DNA from: Candidatus Obscuribacterales bacterium
GTDB taxonomy: Bacteria > Cyanobacteriota > Vampirovibrionia > Obscuribacterales > Obscuribacteraceae
NCBI GenBank assembly: GCA_021732085.1
Contig: JAKFVQ010000007.1
Location: forward strand, 186,001 to 250,000
DNA: 64,000 bases
Reading direction: 5' to 3'
The notes under the pieces were generated by a model. It did no database searches. It saw only the letters and a program-made list of their open reading frames with translations, and had not been told where the DNA came from. Shown in pieces: positions 27,474-36,113 of this stretch. Both the position numbers and the translations under genes were made by a program. The stretch's first letter is position 1; each line of letters opens with the position of its first letter.

Positions 27474-28949
27474 ATGTCTGAGATAAAGGTAGTCCTGGCG
27501 CAAAATCAGGACGATCCTATGGAAGTCCTCAAAGACAGTCTTACTAAGAGCGGGCTGCAAGTAGCAGTTTGCAACAACGGCTTTGATGCTCTTGACGAGC
27601 TCATAAATTGTGGTGGGCACATTTTAGTCCTGACCGATCAGCTTCCTGACATCAGCGGATTTCAACTTTCTTGTCTTTTGAAATCCACAAGCATCACCCA
27701 TCCACTGCCGGTTGTTTTGGTTTCATCTGGAAACGAGGGTAACGACAACTTCTGGAGTCGAGCAAGTATGGCTGACTCCGTGCTCAAGCGTAGGCAGGTC
27801 GAACAAAATGAAACCGATTCGGTGAAATTGATCAAGAGACTGGCTGAAGGCAGCAGCACAACCGCAATAACTCCTGAAAAAATTGATAATCAACCAGTGA
27901 TTTCCGGTGAATTCGCCGGTGCAGATCTGATTAAAAGCTACGGAGAGTTGTTAAACGGACTCTTGGCTGAGCGCTTAGTGAGGCATTTTACGCGGAATCT
28001 TGCCAGCACGACGCACGATCGAACAGAATTTACGACATTGTTTTTCGACATGGTTAGCCGACTGTTTCTGCCCGACGTCTCGGCAATTATCGTAAACTCG
28101 CCAACGGGCCCCTGGAGTATTTTTCATACGAGCAAATCCATTAACAAGGAGATGCTGGAAAACATTGTTGGAAATGCAGCAGCTAACTTGGGACTGACAC
28201 AACCGGTACAAGCCTCTTTCTTCGGAGAGCCGCTTGCTGAGCGCGGTGTACAGCTAAAGAAAGCAAAAGTGTTAGAAATTCCGGGATCTGATGGCACCAA
28301 ACTCGGTGCCGTGATCGTAGGCTGGTCGAGCGACAAAGATATCGATTCAGTTTTAAAGACAGCACTGGAACATTTGAAAGACCAACTCGAGCCGGTACTG
28401 AAGCTGCTCATCGCCGAAGACCGCTTTCAAAACTTGCAAGCGCAAGCTCAGTATTGGTCAATGGTGGATCAAATTACCGGTTTGTACAACATGGAATTCT
28501 TTATTGGATTCTTACAACAACAGCTTTTGTTCTCAATGAGACAAAAACTGCCTGTGGGGTTGTGCATTATCGACGTTGATGGATTCGTCGGGCTGAATGC
28601 CCAATACGGTCCTGAAACCGGCAACCTACTGCTCAAGACACTAGCTGAGAGATTGAGTAAATGCATCCGGTCAAGTGACCTGATCGCGCGCTACAGTGGC
28701 GACCAATTCGTCGTCGTGCTGCCGAATACTGAAATAGATGGTGTCAAAATTCTCGGTGAGAAACTACGCTCTGAAGCAGAGAAATTGAATCCGACAGCAG
28801 AACAAACGAGCAAGACTCCGCGAGTAACGATCAGCGTCGGTTGCGCCACATTCGATTTCAAGAGCTCGGCGCCAGAAGGCATCTTGAAGGACGCAAAAGA
28901 CGCGCTTCTTCGCGCAAAAGAAAAAGGACGCAACTGCGTCTCCGACTGA
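27474..28949 (+). CDS. Receiver-like/GGDEF protein, probable diguanylate cyclase
   Basis: Residues 1-125 resemble a receiver domain with a possible phospho-acceptor Asp55 (LTDQLPD). The middle (150-310) looks like a GAF-type sensor. A GGDEF domain starts near 325 with DQITGLYN and the metal-binding IDVDGF (366-371). The active-site loop reads SGDQF (408-412), where the consensus is GGDEF. Ser in the first position is tolerated, but Gln instead of Glu/Asp is unusual and may reduce activity. The RxxD inhibitory c-di-GMP site is present five residues upstream (RSSD, 399-402). No membrane segment is visible. Confidence 0.85.
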   Translation: MSEIKVVLAQNQDDPMEVLKDSLTKSGLQVAVCNNGFDALDELINCGGHILVLTDQLPDISGFQLSCLLKSTSITHPLPVVLVSSGNEGNDNFWSRASMADSVLKRRQVEQNETDSVKLIKRLAEGSSTTAITPEKIDNQPVISGEFAGADLIKSYGELLNGLLAERLVRHFTRNLASTTHDRTEFTTLFFDMVSRLFLPDVSAIIVNSPTGPWSIFHTSKSINKEMLENIVGNAAANLGLTQPVQASFFGEPLAERGVQLKKAKVLEIPGSDGTKLGAVIVGWSSDKDIDSVLKTALEHLKDQLEPVLKLLIAEDRFQNLQAQAQYWSMVDQITGLYNMEFFIGFLQQQLLFSMRQKLPVGLCIIDVDGFVGLNAQYGPETGNLLLKTLAERLSKCIRSSDLIARYSGDQFVVVLPNTEIDGVKILGEKLRSEAEKLNPTAEQTSKTPRVTISVGCATFDFKSSAPEGILKDAKDALLRAKEKGRNCVSD

Positions 28950-28975
28950 TCAAGTTTTTGCGATCCAGTAAATTG

Positions 28976-29614
28976 TTAGTGATGATGATCGTCCCGATCT
29001 TTATCAACCTGAAGTTTTTGCTCAATATACTTTAGACTCGATAAACGTTGCGCGCCTCTCAATCGTGCTTTCGCCTCAAGGTGCTCATCTTCTGCTAATA
29101 CATCCACACCCTGAATGATTCTAATTGTTCGTCGGATCATGCCGATGGCAAAGAATAAAATGGGGATAGAACAAAAGGCGCTAATTATCAATCCAACAGG
29201 TTGAGGAATATGGGGATTGTAGAAGCCGATGAAAACGAATGGAGAGAAAATACTCAAATAGATCAAAATGCATATAATCGGACTTCCCATTCTTGCGACA
29301 ACTGGCATGAAGACGCAGAAGATGGCAGCGAGCAAATAGCATCCACACATTGTTTGCAGGACTTCTAGAGGAAATGGCAGACGTGGTCCGAGCCAATAAA
29401 GAACTCCAAAGAATGTGCCGCAAAATGAGAACAGAACGAGTCGTTCAATCAGTGTGCTTGGTCTTGCATTTGGATTGCCTTCCTCGCAGCAGTCTAAAGA
29501 ATCCGGGTCATGTTCACGACTGTGCCCGCGGCTAGAGGGCGGCTTTCTGTCGCCTTCTTCTCGCACGTAACGCCTCCGCTGCTGGGTGTACCTAAATGTA
29601 CCGGTTGCTGACAC
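28976..29614 (-). CDS. Small integral membrane protein, unknown function
   Basis: The 212-residue protein starts at GTG 29614, 23 bases inside the 3' end of the CobT-like gene, which suggests coupled translation. The N-terminal 55 residues are charged and Arg-rich. Four hydrophobic segments follow at about 58-75, 82-105, 112-132 and 140-160. The C-terminus is charged and ends in three His. No family is recognised. Its place in the operon hints at a role linked to the upstream genes, but nothing in the sequence proves it. Confidence 0.6.
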   Translation of the reverse strand: MSATGTFRYTQQRRRYVREEGDRKPPSSRGHSREHDPDSLDCCEEGNPNARPSTLIERLVLFSFCGTFFGVLYWLGPRLPFPLEVLQTMCGCYLLAAIFCVFMPVVARMGSPIICILIYLSIFSPFVFIGFYNPHIPQPVGLIISAFCSIPILFFAIGMIRRTIRIIQGVDVLAEDEHLEAKARLRGAQRLSSLKYIEQKLQVDKDRDDHHH

Positions 29615-30932
29615 CGAATAGATCGGCTGATCGAATCGCCGGCTGATGCCGAAAATCAGTATTCAAAGAGTGCTGCGGCGCAAAACTACCATGAGCGAGA
29701 ATGGCATCTGGCGCCGACAGACTTCCATCCTTCGCGAACATAGACGGTGCCTCGAAGAGCGCCCGCGATTCCGTTCCATTTACTTGATTGAACAAACGAT
29801 CATATTCAGCATCAATAGTTTGCATCACCAAAGAATGCGACGGCTCCTTCATGAAAGCCAGACACAAAGCGGCTCCAGCGCCAGCACCTTCCTTAACATG
29901 TCCATCTTCATAGGCTCGCAAGCCGACATGCTTCGAGTTTTTGAATTCCGGACATGCCACCGCAAGCGGTGCCCCCAGTAGCGACGCTAGCTTGCCGACG
30001 GCAGCGGAAGGATCAAAACCGACCCATTTAGTAGTGAGAACAAAGAGATTCTCGTGCGCCACGCCAAAGCGTTTTGCTTCATTAAGACGCTGTACGACCG
30101 CCCAGATAGCAAGCATCTGAGACCCACCGCCCATCAGAATGGGAATGCGTTGCGATGCTCCAATTACAATACCTGCCAAACTTGCTTGTACTGGATCCCC
30201 GACGGCAGCAAGAGCCAATAATGGATCTGCTATGAAATCTGAAGTGCCGAAACCGCTTTTAGCCAGACCTGAACGAACCAAATCCAATTTCTGATCATGA
30301 TTGGTAGTGGGCAGGCTGCTGGATGTCATTCCGTCAACCTCGTACCCAAGCGCTTTCAGCACGGCTAATGCTGTGGTTGTTCCAGCCGGTACGCACTCCG
30401 CCAAGACTAAGAAATCATGCTTAAGCGAGAGATGTTTACCTAGCTCGATGCCTTTTTCAAAGAGTGACTCGACGGACGCTCTTTCCATTGCCGCGCCCGT
30501 TGATAAGCATTGGGCCGGAGAATTCGCAAAACGCAAACAATCAACAGCAGGACTCGCAAAACACCCGGCGTCCACTACCAGAGATTGCATTTCCAGATGC
30601 TGAACGAGCGCCCGACTAATAACTACCGGGGATGCTATTCCATCCGGGGAAACTGGCAGCGATTCTGAGCTAAATGTCCGCCCCGCGAGCAGAGCTTCAG
30701 CATCGAGTGCCGGCGTCAGACGCCTATCTCCGGGACTGGCTCCGGCAGCGGATATTCCCTCACAGTCGCTCGTCTTTGTGCTGCCCGTGCAAAGCAAGAA
30801 CAGTGCATTATCCGCCTGTCTTACAGTATCGCGAATGCGCGCGAAACTTCCGACCGGATCATTCAATACCTTTATATAGGGTGAACTAAACTCAGCGTCC
30901 TTCACAGTCCGCGACCTATTCAATTCCAACAA
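29592..30932 (-). CDS. CobT-like nicotinate-nucleotide phosphoribosyltransferase (UPF0284)
   Basis: The 446-residue protein starts at a TTG (30932). Its core matches the UPF0284/TIGR00303 family found in cyanobacteria and archaea: LVLAECVPAGTTTAL, GDPVQASLAGIVIGA and ILMGGGSQMLA. The family is related to CobT, which transfers phosphoribose to the lower-ligand base of cobalamin, and the glycine-rich stretch probably binds the nucleotide. About 90 extra residues at the N- and C-termini are not conserved in my recollection of the family. It is the middle gene of a three-gene minus-strand operon with two membrane proteins. No cobalamin riboswitch was recognised upstream. Confidence 0.82.
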   Translation of the reverse strand: MLELNRSRTVKDAEFSSPYIKVLNDPVGSFARIRDTVRQADNALFLLCTGSTKTSDCEGISAAGASPGDRRLTPALDAEALLAGRTFSSESLPVSPDGIASPVVISRALVQHLEMQSLVVDAGCFASPAVDCLRFANSPAQCLSTGAAMERASVESLFEKGIELGKHLSLKHDFLVLAECVPAGTTTALAVLKALGYEVDGMTSSSLPTTNHDQKLDLVRSGLAKSGFGTSDFIADPLLALAAVGDPVQASLAGIVIGASQRIPILMGGGSQMLAIWAVVQRLNEAKRFGVAHENLFVLTTKWVGFDPSAAVGKLASLLGAPLAVACPEFKNSKHVGLRAYEDGHVKEGAGAGAALCLAFMKEPSHSLVMQTIDAEYDRLFNQVNGTESRALFEAPSMFAKDGSLSAPDAILAHGSFAPQHSLNTDFRHQPAIRSADLFGVSNRYI

Positions 30933-30944
30933 TTGAATTTTAAC

Positions 30945-31916
30945 CTATTCGGCGGAGTTCTCGGATGAGGAAAAACTTTGCTCTTGCTGCGTTGAGATTG
31001 AAAAGTTCTTCTTCAACATTTCAACGAAGATCAGCATGGAGAGCGGCCATGCCAATGCACTGCTGAGTCCGAACCAAAGTTGAGAAACAATTATGAGGAG
31101 AAGATCTTTTTTCTGCTCGGCGGGGGCGAGATACGCAAGATATATACTCATCGGAGCGGAAAGAAGTGCGTTCAGAAGCACTACGAAAAAGGTTGCAATC
31201 ATCAAGCGCCCTGCTTGGTTTAGCATCAGGCGCGCGCTGAATTTCGCCGCTTTGGCCGGAGCGATACTCAGCGCCGAAGAAATCACAGCTAGTACAAGAC
31301 AGTAAGCCATCGAAATCGAAAATAACAGGGATTCAGCCAGATTCATCGGCAAGCGCGCGACCTCCGGAATGACGATGAGTGGCTCACCCATTGCATAGAG
31401 CTGCGAGTTGGCAAGAATCTTAAAAGCCATGCAGACACTTGCCGGGATTAATGGAACGAGTAGAAAAATAACTGCGACCATCCAAACTGCTGCGATATAG
31501 CCCTTTTTCAGATCGACTTCTCGTTTTGTGTCCTTGTAGTCAGCAGGCATTCTCTCAAGAAGCGCTAAACGAGCCAGAGCAGTCAACTTCTCCAGCCACA
31601 TCGACAGTGATAAGAGACCCAAAATTAGCGCCACGACGGTTGCAAAAGCCAGCTTCGCACCTAGATTTGTGAGAGCAGGCAAATCAATTTCAGTCGAAGC
31701 AAAATCTAAATTGCAGTGAGAAAGGCTGTAGTCCGCATAAGCAGTGAATGCGTTCGACCAAGCAAACAAGAATGCAACGAGCACAAAATGGCGCATGAGC
31801 TTGAACACCAGCTGGAATGCGCCGGTCCACCAATTCGCAGACAAAAGATGGGAGAGATAGAGTTGTTTGTCCCCATCAAAACTCAGTTCTGCTAGTTGGG
31901 TTTCTGATGCAGCCAA
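30945..31916 (-). CDS. Multi-pass membrane protein, unknown function
   Basis: The 323-residue protein starts at TTG 31916 and ends 12 bases before the CobT-like gene. Six or so hydrophobic segments are visible: about 35-60, 88-110, 145-175, 200-225, 238-262 and 275-300. The loop between the second and third is basic (DYKDTKREVDLKKG). The C-terminus is short and Ser/Gln-rich. No transporter signature is seen. Co-transcription with the CobT-like gene is likely; a transport or assembly role would be inference. Confidence 0.65.
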   Translation of the reverse strand: MAASETQLAELSFDGDKQLYLSHLLSANWWTGAFQLVFKLMRHFVLVAFLFAWSNAFTAYADYSLSHCNLDFASTEIDLPALTNLGAKLAFATVVALILGLLSLSMWLEKLTALARLALLERMPADYKDTKREVDLKKGYIAAVWMVAVIFLLVPLIPASVCMAFKILANSQLYAMGEPLIVIPEVARLPMNLAESLLFSISMAYCLVLAVISSALSIAPAKAAKFSARLMLNQAGRLMIATFFVVLLNALLSAPMSIYLAYLAPAEQKKDLLLIIVSQLWFGLSSALAWPLSMLIFVEMLKKNFSISTQQEQSFSSSENSAE

Positions 31917-32097
31917 AGCAATCTCTTGAATTCAAAATCCGGTGGAGACCTTAATCAAATCACATCAAACACCCAGATGAAAGAGAATTCCGGTGCTTTA
32001 AGCGTCAAGCTTCTTGAAAAAAGGCCAGAATCCGGACCGTATCTACTAAGATTTAGGACGCTCGAAGGTCAAAAACGCGCAATCAGGCAGACAAATA

Positions 32098-33135
32098 GTG
32101 ATCCTCATACTACAAAAGCCGACAAGTCAGGAGCAAATCGCAGCGGTTTGCGAGCGGCTCCAGCGCATGAAACTGACCGGGCACGTCATTGAAAACGCTT
32201 CTGGCACAGTCGTTTCCGTAAAAGAGGATGTTAGTTGCCTGCCGTCCCACCTCTTTAGCCAACTCCCCGGAGTTGACAAGGTAGTCCGACTTGCACATCA
32301 AGCGAATCTGGCCATCAACGGTCCCACCCAGCCAATTGAACTGCCGAACGGTATCAAAATCGGCGGCGGACAGGCTCCGATCGTGATGGGCGGACCGTGC
32401 TCAGTTGAGGGACAGGCGCACATACTCCATACGGCTCATATGGTCAAAGAGTCGGGCGCTCATGTTCTTCGTGGCGGCGCATACAAACCCAGAACCAGTC
32501 CCTACGAATTTCAGGGGCTCGGAATGGAAGGTCTCAAGTATTTGAAGGAAGCCTCAGTCGCAACCGGCTTACCAATTATTAGCGAAGTAATGGCAGCAGA
32601 GCATGTCGAAGCCGCGCAAGAATACATCGACATAATTCAGATCGGCGCGCGCAACATGTACAACTATGAGTTGCTCAAAGAACTCGGCAAGACGAGCCGT
32701 CCGGTACTTTTGAAACGTGCGCTCTCAGCGACGATCAGCGAATGGCTGAACGCAGCCGAATACATCATGTGCGCCGGCAATAAACAAGTCATTCTTTGCG
32801 AGCGCGGAATTCGTACATTTGAAACTCAAACCCGCAACACACTCGACCTTAGTGCAGTACCAATCTTGAAGAAGATGTGCTCGCTTCCAGTCGTGGTCGA
32901 TCCAAGTCATGGCACCGGTCGCCGAGATCTAATCCGCACTATGTCCCGAGCCGCCATCGCCTGCGGTGCCGACGGATTGCTGATCGAAGTGCATGAATGC
33001 CCAGAACAAGCATTCAGCGACGGCGAACAATCAATCACGCCAGATACACTCGCCGATATCGTCGCTGACACAAAGTTGATCTACGAACTATTCGCACCAA
33101 ATAATTCAGCGAAATTGGCTAAAGTTCAGAAATAG
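32098..33135 (+). CDS. aroF: 3-deoxy-7-phosphoheptulonate synthase (DAHP synthase)
   Basis: The 345-residue protein starts at GTG 32098. Residues 1-75 form a ferredoxin-like regulatory domain as in the Thermotoga-type enzyme. The barrel follows with GGPCSVEG, the [16 protein letters not shown] phosphoenolpyruvate/phosphate site, LKRALSATI and DPSHGTGRR. It condenses PEP and erythrose 4-phosphate, the first step of the shikimate pathway. The N-terminal domain in homologues mediates feedback inhibition by aromatic amino acids. The gene is alone here, convergent with the 894-residue gene. The ribosome-binding site is weak. Confidence 0.94.
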   Translation: MILILQKPTSQEQIAAVCERLQRMKLTGHVIENASGTVVSVKEDVSCLPSHLFSQLPGVDKVVRLAHQANLAINGPTQPIELPNGIKIGGGQAPIVMGGPCSVEGQAHILHTAHMVKESGAHVLRGGAYKPRTSPYEFQGLGMEGLKYLKEASVATGLPIISEVMAAEHVEAAQEYIDIIQIGARNMYNYELLKELGKTSRPVLLKRALSATISEWLNAAEYIMCAGNKQVILCERGIRTFETQTRNTLDLSAVPILKKMCSLPVVVDPSHGTGRRDLIRTMSRAAIACGADGLLIEVHECPEQAFSDGEQSITPDTLADIVADTKLIYELFAPNNSAKLAKVQK

Positions 33136-33142
33136 ATAGCTC

Positions 33143-35827
33143 TTAGCTCTTTGGCTTATTGAGCATGTTGCGGAGCATTTGATAGAGCACACCGGTGTTG
33201 GTGCCCATTGTTGTGCCGTCAGCAGAATCGGAGCGCAAGCCCTTAGGTAGCATTGCTGGATCGACTCCATCTTTGAATTGCATGTGGAGTACGTTCTTGC
33301 CGTGAGCACCACCTGGACGGAGGATCGCAAATCCGACCTGATTCCTTGCGTGGATCAAACGGCTCGGATCGTGATCAAGCCAGAGACCGTAGAGATCTTT
33401 CGCATTCAAAGCTTCTGGCCCATCTGCCTTAAGAGCTTCCAGCTTCTTGATTCCAGAGGCGATCTTCGCATCATCGAAGCGTTGAATGTTTGCGCCTTCT
33501 TTCGCGAATGGAATAATTGCTTCCGGAGCGCCCGGCGCACCAGATACCTTGCGCTGTTCAAATACGATCAGATCAGATCCTTTCGGAATTGCTCTGCCAT
33601 CAGGAAGCTTCCCTTCCGACATCAGCTTGAACCCTTCCGCGACAAGAGGGCTTGTTGCTTTTTGCACATCGCCTGATGTACGGAGGAAATTCTTGACGCT
33701 TTCGACAGAAACACGGCGCTGCAAGTGCTCTTGAATCATCGAGAGCTTCACTTCCGGAGAGCCGCCAGCGGCACGCTCATAATAGATCTGGTTTTGTGTC
33801 TCATACCACTTATCGAACTTCGCCATCATCTCAGGAGAGATATTCTGCGATTTCATCACGTTAGCTTTTTCAGCGCCGCGAATCCAACCAGGAGCGCGCT
33901 CCCAATTTTCCAGTTTGCCTAGCAAACCTTCCACATTGTTGAGCACCGTACGGACCTGGCTATTTGCCAATTCCCGATCCGTAGCCATGAGCTTAGCTGC
34001 AGAATCAATATAGTCATTTACTTTCTTCAGTGCGGTCGTGTGCCGCTTGCTAGTTCTAACAAAGTCATTTACAGCGACTTCTGCATCCATGTAAGCGTTG
34101 GCTACGTCTGCCTTGCTAACACGTTTTTCGGTTGTACGCTCAACATTGGGACCACGCTCGTTTTGGACAGGACGGCGGTCTCCTTGTCCTTGACTGCGGT
34201 CATTTGCCGCACGCTCGGCTTTTTGCGGAGCTTGAGCGGGTTCCGGCTTGGCTGCACTTTCTCCTGCTTTAGCTGTTTGAGCGGCTTTGACGCCTTCCGG
34301 TGCCCTCACTGGCGATTCCGGTGCTTTTGCCAAGACGGGAGTGCCTTCAACTTTGACTGGCTTAGCGGTTGTCGCGTCAGCAACTACAGCATCAGCCGCC
34401 TTCTTCGGCGCGCGCGGTGCATGCTCAACTTCAATCTTCGGTTTTTCGTATCGTGGCAAATCAAAACCAGCCGTTGCATCAGATTGTGCAATCAACGGTT
34501 TCACTTCCAGCGACTTAGCTACGTATTGCGCATCCAATTCCTTAAGACGCGCAATTAACGTGTCCATTTGTCCGCGATTGGTTTCTAATGTTTTGCGAAT
34601 TGGAGCCATCTGAGATTCCAATGCCAAAATCTCGGCATCTGTTCCGGATTCAATAGCTTTGCGGCGAGACTCGAGCGCGACTTGTGCTTCAGTGTGTCTT
34701 TGCTCGAACTGCGGAAGCGATGGTTGACGCTCGCGAATGCTGGCTGCGTCTTGGCGTACAGCGGAAAGCTCTTCACGCATCGTGGTCAAATCTGGAAGTG
34801 GCTGTTCAGGTGCCGCAGCCTTTCCTTCCTCGACCTTTTTAGCGAGGCTGATTTGTCCGTTCAATTCTGACTGTCTTTGGGATAGACCGGGCAAACGCTC
34901 AATATCAGCGCGAAGACCAGCAACGGTGCTTTCCGCCTGACGAGCGGCCTGAATTTCGTCCTTCAGTCCTTTAATCTGATTGATTTGCTTATCGAAGCCT
35001 GTCAGCGCAACTTCATCACGCGAAATTGCCGGCTTAAGTGTGTCCACTTCTCTGAGGGTGGAGGTCATCTGTTCATATATCGGGCGAACTTCCGGATGCG
35101 CAGCAACCTTCTTCGCTTCGAGCAAGGCGGACAGCTCGTCCATTCCGCGCGCAGTGCGATGCGGCGCGTCTATTCTTTCGCGAATGGCAGCTAACGGATC
35201 GGATCCTTTTGCGGCAGGCAGCTCCTTGGCGCCCAAGCGCCCAGTTGCTGTGATGTCCATCGAATTGGCCCGAATTGGTATCAAAGCCGGCTGTTCCACA
35301 AGTCCATTCATCATCGGACTGCGTAAACCTTCAATACTTGTGCTCAAACTCGAGCTTAATCTCGGTCCAAAATGAACGGCACCGGCGCCCGCAAATCCAG
35401 AAGCCATCATCACCGGATAATCGAATAGGGCAGAGCCGACGTTTTGCGCAATCGCCTCACGTCGTGCCACTTGATCTTGTACGGAATTTCCTGGAGCTAC
35501 CGAATAAGCCTCATAAACATTTTTTCCGCGCCGAAAAACGTCAGCGCCCATTCCGATTAGCATCGCTGTGCCCGCGACATCTGCGGCCAAGCCCCAACGT
35601 CCGCCGGCTTTTGAAGCTGCCATTAACGCGGCACCGACACCGAAAGAGCCTGCAACCTCTACACCGGTAGCAAGCAAATTATCTTTAGCGTGTTCGGTAC
35701 GCTGTGAGAAGCCTTGCGAAAGTCCTTCTCTAATATTTTGTAATTCTGATTGAAACGAGCTTGAGACCTCAGCGTTAAGCAGTCCCTCTTTGGCTGCCGT
35801 AGCTTCGTACAAACGATCACCTGTCAT
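33143..35827 (-). CDS. Large Ala/Gly- and coiled-coil-rich protein of unknown function
   Basis: The 894-residue protein has an N-terminal region (about 45-165) with hydrophobic Gly/Ala-rich stretches such as GVGAALMAASKAGGRWGLA that could insert in membranes. A coiled-coil region (about 200-460), a Pro/Ala/Lys linker (470-580) and a C-terminal region of about 300 residues follow. The end (LILHARNQVG-like and GGAHGKNVLHMQFKDGV) looks like a compact domain but matches no family I know. It has no signal peptide. The membrane-active N-terminus, long stalk and separate C-terminal domain would fit an effector or surface protein; this is speculation. Confidence 0.65.
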   Translation of the reverse strand: MTGDRLYEATAAKEGLLNAEVSSSFQSELQNIREGLSQGFSQRTEHAKDNLLATGVEVAGSFGVGAALMAASKAGGRWGLAADVAGTAMLIGMGADVFRRGKNVYEAYSVAPGNSVQDQVARREAIAQNVGSALFDYPVMMASGFAGAGAVHFGPRLSSSLSTSIEGLRSPMMNGLVEQPALIPIRANSMDITATGRLGAKELPAAKGSDPLAAIRERIDAPHRTARGMDELSALLEAKKVAAHPEVRPIYEQMTSTLREVDTLKPAISRDEVALTGFDKQINQIKGLKDEIQAARQAESTVAGLRADIERLPGLSQRQSELNGQISLAKKVEEGKAAAPEQPLPDLTTMREELSAVRQDAASIRERQPSLPQFEQRHTEAQVALESRRKAIESGTDAEILALESQMAPIRKTLETNRGQMDTLIARLKELDAQYVAKSLEVKPLIAQSDATAGFDLPRYEKPKIEVEHAPRAPKKAADAVVADATTAKPVKVEGTPVLAKAPESPVRAPEGVKAAQTAKAGESAAKPEPAQAPQKAERAANDRSQGQGDRRPVQNERGPNVERTTEKRVSKADVANAYMDAEVAVNDFVRTSKRHTTALKKVNDYIDSAAKLMATDRELANSQVRTVLNNVEGLLGKLENWERAPGWIRGAEKANVMKSQNISPEMMAKFDKWYETQNQIYYERAAGGSPEVKLSMIQEHLQRRVSVESVKNFLRTSGDVQKATSPLVAEGFKLMSEGKLPDGRAIPKGSDLIVFEQRKVSGAPGAPEAIIPFAKEGANIQRFDDAKIASGIKKLEALKADGPEALNAKDLYGLWLDHDPSRLIHARNQVGFAILRPGGAHGKNVLHMQFKDGVDPAMLPKGLRSDSADGTTMGTNTGVLYQMLRNMLNKPKS

Positions 35828-36113
35828 ATCTTAATTTTGCCCCCAAAAGCTCAGGCGAAGCCCTAAACGCTCAAGCTTTAGCTCTCACACACGCCTTTCA
35901 TGTTATTTGCGAAAGTTAATGAAGTACATTGGGGAAATTACGTCTTTCTTAGTAAGAATCCCATGCACCTCCCCCAAAAATGTCTATTACTTGAGAATAG
36001 GTTAAAGGGGCGCCTAGTGTGTGTTTCCGCTCACAAATCAAAGCGAAATCAATGCCATAATTGGCGCTTTCAAAGAGACGAGATTCAGACGAAATGAATC
36101 GAGCGGAGCCAAA

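Noticed and set aside
31926-32192. Plus-strand frame of 88 codons before and over the DAHP synthase start
   Set aside because: It overlaps the well-supported DAHP synthase frame, has low-complexity composition and no recognisable domain.
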